A stretch of 64,000 nucleotides of DNA from CAYVHB01 sp964450865 (GTDB lineage: Bacteria > Bacillota > Clostridia > Saccharofermentanales > UBA5734). A model generated the notes under the pieces. That model did no database searches. It saw only the letters and a list, made by a program, of their open reading frames with translations, and was not told where the DNA came from. This document shows, piece after piece, positions 61,797 to 64,000 of the stretch (its first letter is position 1; each line of letters opens with the position of its first letter). Made by a program: the position numbers and the translations under genes. The stretch is from assembly GCA_964450865.1 (NCBI GenBank), contig CAYVHB010000017.1:1-64000 (forward strand), written 5' to 3'.

Positions 61797-62144
61797 ATGG
61801 AGCAGGCAACATTTTTACCGATTGGTTTTGGCAACCTGGTAGCCGTCAGCCGGATCATTGCGATAGTCAGCCCGGACAGTTCACCGGTCAAACGCCTGAT
61901 CCAGGAAGCGCGCGACCGGACGACACTCATCGATGCCACCTCGGGCCGTAAAACCCGCGCTGTCCTGGTGATGGACAGTGATCATCTGGTTCTGTCCGCC
62001 TTGACGGTTGATGAACTGGAGAAGGTCCTGCAGACTGAAGGTCCGGACAGATGGCCCGCCGGCCAGGCCGGGCCTGCGCCAGTTCCATCTGCCGAAACCA
62101 GGCCACTGCCCGAAACCGCTTCTGCCAACGGAGGTATAACATGA
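61797..62144 (+). CDS. remA: RemA-type DNA-binding regulator (DUF370) with C-terminal extension
   Basis: RemA family protein. The conserved core is LPIGFGNLVAVSRIIAIVSP, RLIQEARDRTTLIDATSG and AVLVMDSDHLVLSALT, over about 80 residues. In Bacillus RemA binds DNA and activates biofilm matrix genes. A Pro-rich tail of about 30 residues is extra. The start is unclear: the ATG at 61797 is used, while a TTG at 61791 has AAAGGA 11 nt upstream. The stop overlaps the gmk start (ATGA), showing translational coupling. Confidence 0.92.
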   Translation: MEQATFLPIGFGNLVAVSRIIAIVSPDSSPVKRLIQEARDRTTLIDATSGRKTRAVLVMDSDHLVLSALTVDELEKVLQTEGPDRWPAGQAGPAPVPSAETRPLPETASANGGIT

Positions 62145-62761
62145 ATGATCTGCCCAGCCGGCGCGGCCTGCTGATATGTGTGTCCGGACCGTCGGGAGTC
62201 GGTAAAGGTTCGGTCATCCAGGAAATCCGCCGTCGCCAGCCACAGATTGCCCACTCTGTTTCTGTCACCACCCGGCCACCGCGGCCAGGAGAAGTGGAAG
62301 GCGTCCATTATTATTTCCGCAGCCAGGCCGAGTTCAAAGCCATGATCAGCAACGGCGAAATTCTGGAATACGACGGCTATTGTGACAATTATTATGGAAC
62401 ACCGCGCGAACCACTGGAACGCCTGCTGGCTGCCGGCCGCGATGTACTGATGGATATTACTGTGCCTGGCTCTCTGGCTGTAATGGCTGCCTTGCCGGAA
62501 ACCATTTCACTTTTCCTGATGCCACCGTCCTGGTCCGAGTTGCGCCATCGCCTCGAAAATCGTGGCACGGAGTGCTCGGCGATTGTCGAGCGGCGCCTTG
62601 GCCAGGCCAGGGAAGAGATTGCCCTGGCCAGCCACTTTCAGTATCTTGTGATCAATGACCAGCTGCCCCTGGCAGCTGACCGGATCCTGGCGATTGCCGC
62701 TGCCGAGCATTGCCGCTATTTTCGCCACCCGGGGATTGAGAATGAGATCCTGATGAACTGA
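62141..62761 (+). CDS. gmk: Guanylate kinase
   Basis: 206-residue enzyme that phosphorylates GMP to GDP. P-loop SGPSGVGKGSVIQEI near residues 16-30, GMP-binding VSVTTRPPRPGEVEGVHYYF and DVLMDITVPGS. The ATG at 62141 follows GGAGG. The P-loop and GMP site are complete. Confidence 0.97.
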   Translation: MNDLPSRRGLLICVSGPSGVGKGSVIQEIRRRQPQIAHSVSVTTRPPRPGEVEGVHYYFRSQAEFKAMISNGEILEYDGYCDNYYGTPREPLERLLAAGRDVLMDITVPGSLAVMAALPETISLFLMPPSWSELRHRLENRGTECSAIVERRLGQAREEIALASHFQYLVINDQLPLAADRILAIAAAEHCRYFRHPGIENEILMN

Positions 62762-62895
62762 AAACACCCGGTATACCTTCCCGTTCTATCTGCAGCACCG
62801 GCCACGGCCCTGGCTGCACATGATTGAGAACACTGTATGCTGACCGGTCGGATCGCAGATGCGACTGGAGCACGATTATAGGAGGAACACTGAAC

Positions 62896-63336
62896 ATGCT
62901 GGTTAAGCCCCCCATTGAGAAATTGCTGCCGAAAGCTGACAACCGGTACACACTGGCAATCCTGGTCGCCAAACGGGCCCGCCAACTGGTTGACGGCGCC
63001 ATGCCGCTCATGGAATGCGACTCTCCCAATCTGGTGACGCTGGCCTGTGAAGAGCTGGCTTCCAACCGGATCAGCTGTGTACATGGCCTGGTCGAGCCGA
63101 CGATCCCCAAGCGGCCAGATTATGAAAACGCCCGTCAGATCGGACGGGCCGCGACCGGTCAGAACAGCGCGGCTGAAGCCATAAAAGAAGAATTTGATCA
63201 GATTGGGGCTATGGGATTTGGCGAAGACCAGGATGAACAGGATGCCCGGGTGGTTGCCGACAATTTGCGGCGCTCGATCGAATCCGAAACCCAGGATGAT
63301 ATTGATTTGCCGGCTGAGCCGGAGACGGAGGAATAA
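62896..63336 (+). CDS. rpoZ: DNA-directed RNA polymerase omega subunit, long form
   Basis: 146 residues. The omega core covers about the first 75, with PKADNRYTLAILVAKRARQL matching the conserved helix that grips the beta' C-terminus. The acidic tail of about 65 residues (EDQDEQDARV, ending PAEPETEE) is longer than in most species. GGAGGA precedes the ATG at 62896. Confidence 0.93.
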   Translation: MLVKPPIEKLLPKADNRYTLAILVAKRARQLVDGAMPLMECDSPNLVTLACEELASNRISCVHGLVEPTIPKRPDYENARQIGRAATGQNSAAEAIKEEFDQIGAMGFGEDQDEQDARVVADNLRRSIESETQDDIDLPAEPETEE

Positions 63337-63341
63337 GCTGC

Positions 63342-64000
63342 ATGCTGACAGAAAAAACCATGGATAAAATTGTCGCCCTGGCCAAAAATCGCGGTTTTGT
63401 CTACCCCGGTTCCGAGATTTACGGTGGCCTGGCCAATTCGTGGGACTATGGTCCGCTGGGTGTGCAGCTTAAAAATAACGTGAAGGCTGCCTGGTGGCAG
63501 AAATTTGTTCAGGAAAATCCTTACAATGTCGGTGTTGACTGTGCCATCCTGATGAATCCCCAGGCCTGGGTGGCCTCCGGCCATGTGGGCGGCTTCAGTG
63601 ATCCGCTGATTGACTGCAAGCAGTGCAAATCGCGCCATCGGGCTGACAAGCTGATTGAGGACTATAACCGGGCCAATGCCCTGGATCTGGCCGTTGACGG
63701 CTGGGCCAATGATCGTCTCGTTGCCTATATCCGCGAACACCAGATCGCCTGTCCGGACTGCGGCGGCCATGATTTCACCGATGTGCGCAAGTTCAATCTG
63801 ATGTTCAAAACCTTTCAGGGTGTGACGGAGGATACTCAGGCGGAATTATACCTGCGTCCGGAAACGGCCCAGGGTATTTTCGTCAATTTCAAGAACGTCC
63901 AGCGCTCGACGCGCCGCAAGATACCCTTTGGTGTCTGCCAGATCGGCAAGGCCTTCCGCAATGAGATCACCCCGGGCAACTTTACGTTCCGGACCAGGGA
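63342..64000 (+). CDS. glyS: Glycyl-tRNA synthetase, eukaryote-type dimer, 3' end beyond window
   Basis: Charges tRNA-Gly. 219 codons are visible. The class II, alpha2-type signature is clear: MDKIVALAKNRGFVYPGSEI, WDYGPLGVQLKNN, SGHVGGFSDPL, a Cys pair (DCKQCKS), a second Cys pair (CPDCGG), and motif 2 starting at AFRNEITPGNF. It continues past the right edge. The ATG at 63342, with GGAGGA upstream, lies 5 nt after rpoZ. No T-box leader is possible in this tight spacing, so expression follows the operon. Confidence 0.95.
   Translation, partial: MLTEKTMDKIVALAKNRGFVYPGSEIYGGLANSWDYGPLGVQLKNNVKAAWWQKFVQENPYNVGVDCAILMNPQAWVASGHVGGFSDPLIDCKQCKSRHRADKLIEDYNRANALDLAVDGWANDRLVAYIREHQIACPDCGGHDFTDVRKFNLMFKTFQGVTEDTQAELYLRPETAQGIFVNFKNVQRSTRRKIPFGVCQIGKAFRNEITPGNFTFRTR

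Noticed and set aside
63337..63341. T-box leader for glyS
   Set aside because: Only 5 nt separate rpoZ and glyS, so no leader can fit.

Overview
The window looks like a scaffold from a Gram-positive anaerobe of the class Clostridia (Bacillota). The gene set supports this: HPr kinase, WhiA, RapZ, RemA, a lipoteichoic-acid-synthase-type enzyme, a YesM/YesN-type two-component system, a full fructose PTS, a glycyl-radical-enzyme fragment and a eukaryote-type glycyl-tRNA synthetase. The DNA is moderately GC-rich by eye. Order and genus cannot be fixed from the sequence alone. Four runs of exactly 100 N (6674-6773, 34299-34398, 36474-36573, 39271-39370) mark a draft scaffold. The first is spurious, because the two contig ends share an identical 55-bp sequence.

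Layout. 1-785: an unrecognised alpha-helical gene running off the left edge. 976-1402: a leftward tRNA operon (Met-Glu-Val-Gly-Cys); a second, identical tRNA-Gly points rightward at 1615, and both transcripts have clear sigma-A promoters. 1966-7949: hprK-murB-rapZ-whiA, trmL and an M20 peptidase. 8133-10437: PiT phosphate permease, DUF47 partner and a small unknown gene. 10582-17011: membrane protein, pyruvate kinase, HtrA-like protease, an unknown membrane-anchored protein and an RlmI-type methyltransferase. 17349-19937: a four-domain CoA-disulfide-reductase/rhodanese/TusA/DsrE fusion. 20248-29615: small protein, tRNA-Gln, D,D-carboxypeptidase, pyrimidine-nucleoside phosphorylase, MATE exporter, LacI regulator, RtcB ligase and an AlkZ-fold protein. 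29766-36473: membrane-anchored sugar-binding sensor, YesM-type kinase, YesN-type regulator, xylose-binding-like protein and a glycyl-radical-enzyme fragment. 36574-44066: TauE permease, then HPr, fructose EIIBC, 1-phosphofructokinase, DeoR regulator and EIIA (all leftward), with enzyme I divergent. 44230-48205: metzincin-like protein, membrane protein, ApbE and a lipoprotein (all leftward). 48783-64000: LtaS-type enzyme, O-acetylhomoserine sulfhydrylase, rplM-rpsI, amidohydrolase, tsaE-tsaB-rimI, Crh-like HPr, uvrC, phosphoesterase, yicC-remA-gmk-rpoZ and glyS.

The genes connect around carbon catabolite control. HPr kinase (1966), HPr with His15 and Ser46 (37371), enzyme I (42306) and an HPr-like protein with Gln15 but Ser46 (57551) together form a Bacillus-like HPr/Crh circuit. 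The sugar-sensor two-component system and the fructose PTS are the inputs it would integrate.

The most noteworthy observations are: the Crh-like protein; the apparently cytoplasmic metzincin with its membrane-protein neighbour; the sugar-binding-protein/LytS/YesN sensor followed by a protein starting with hexapeptide repeats; an AlkZ-fold protein that has lost its catalytic motif next to RtcB; helically phased TGATTG boxes between enzyme I and EIIA; and a genome-wide habit of short tandem duplications in spacers and, occasionally, in genes.
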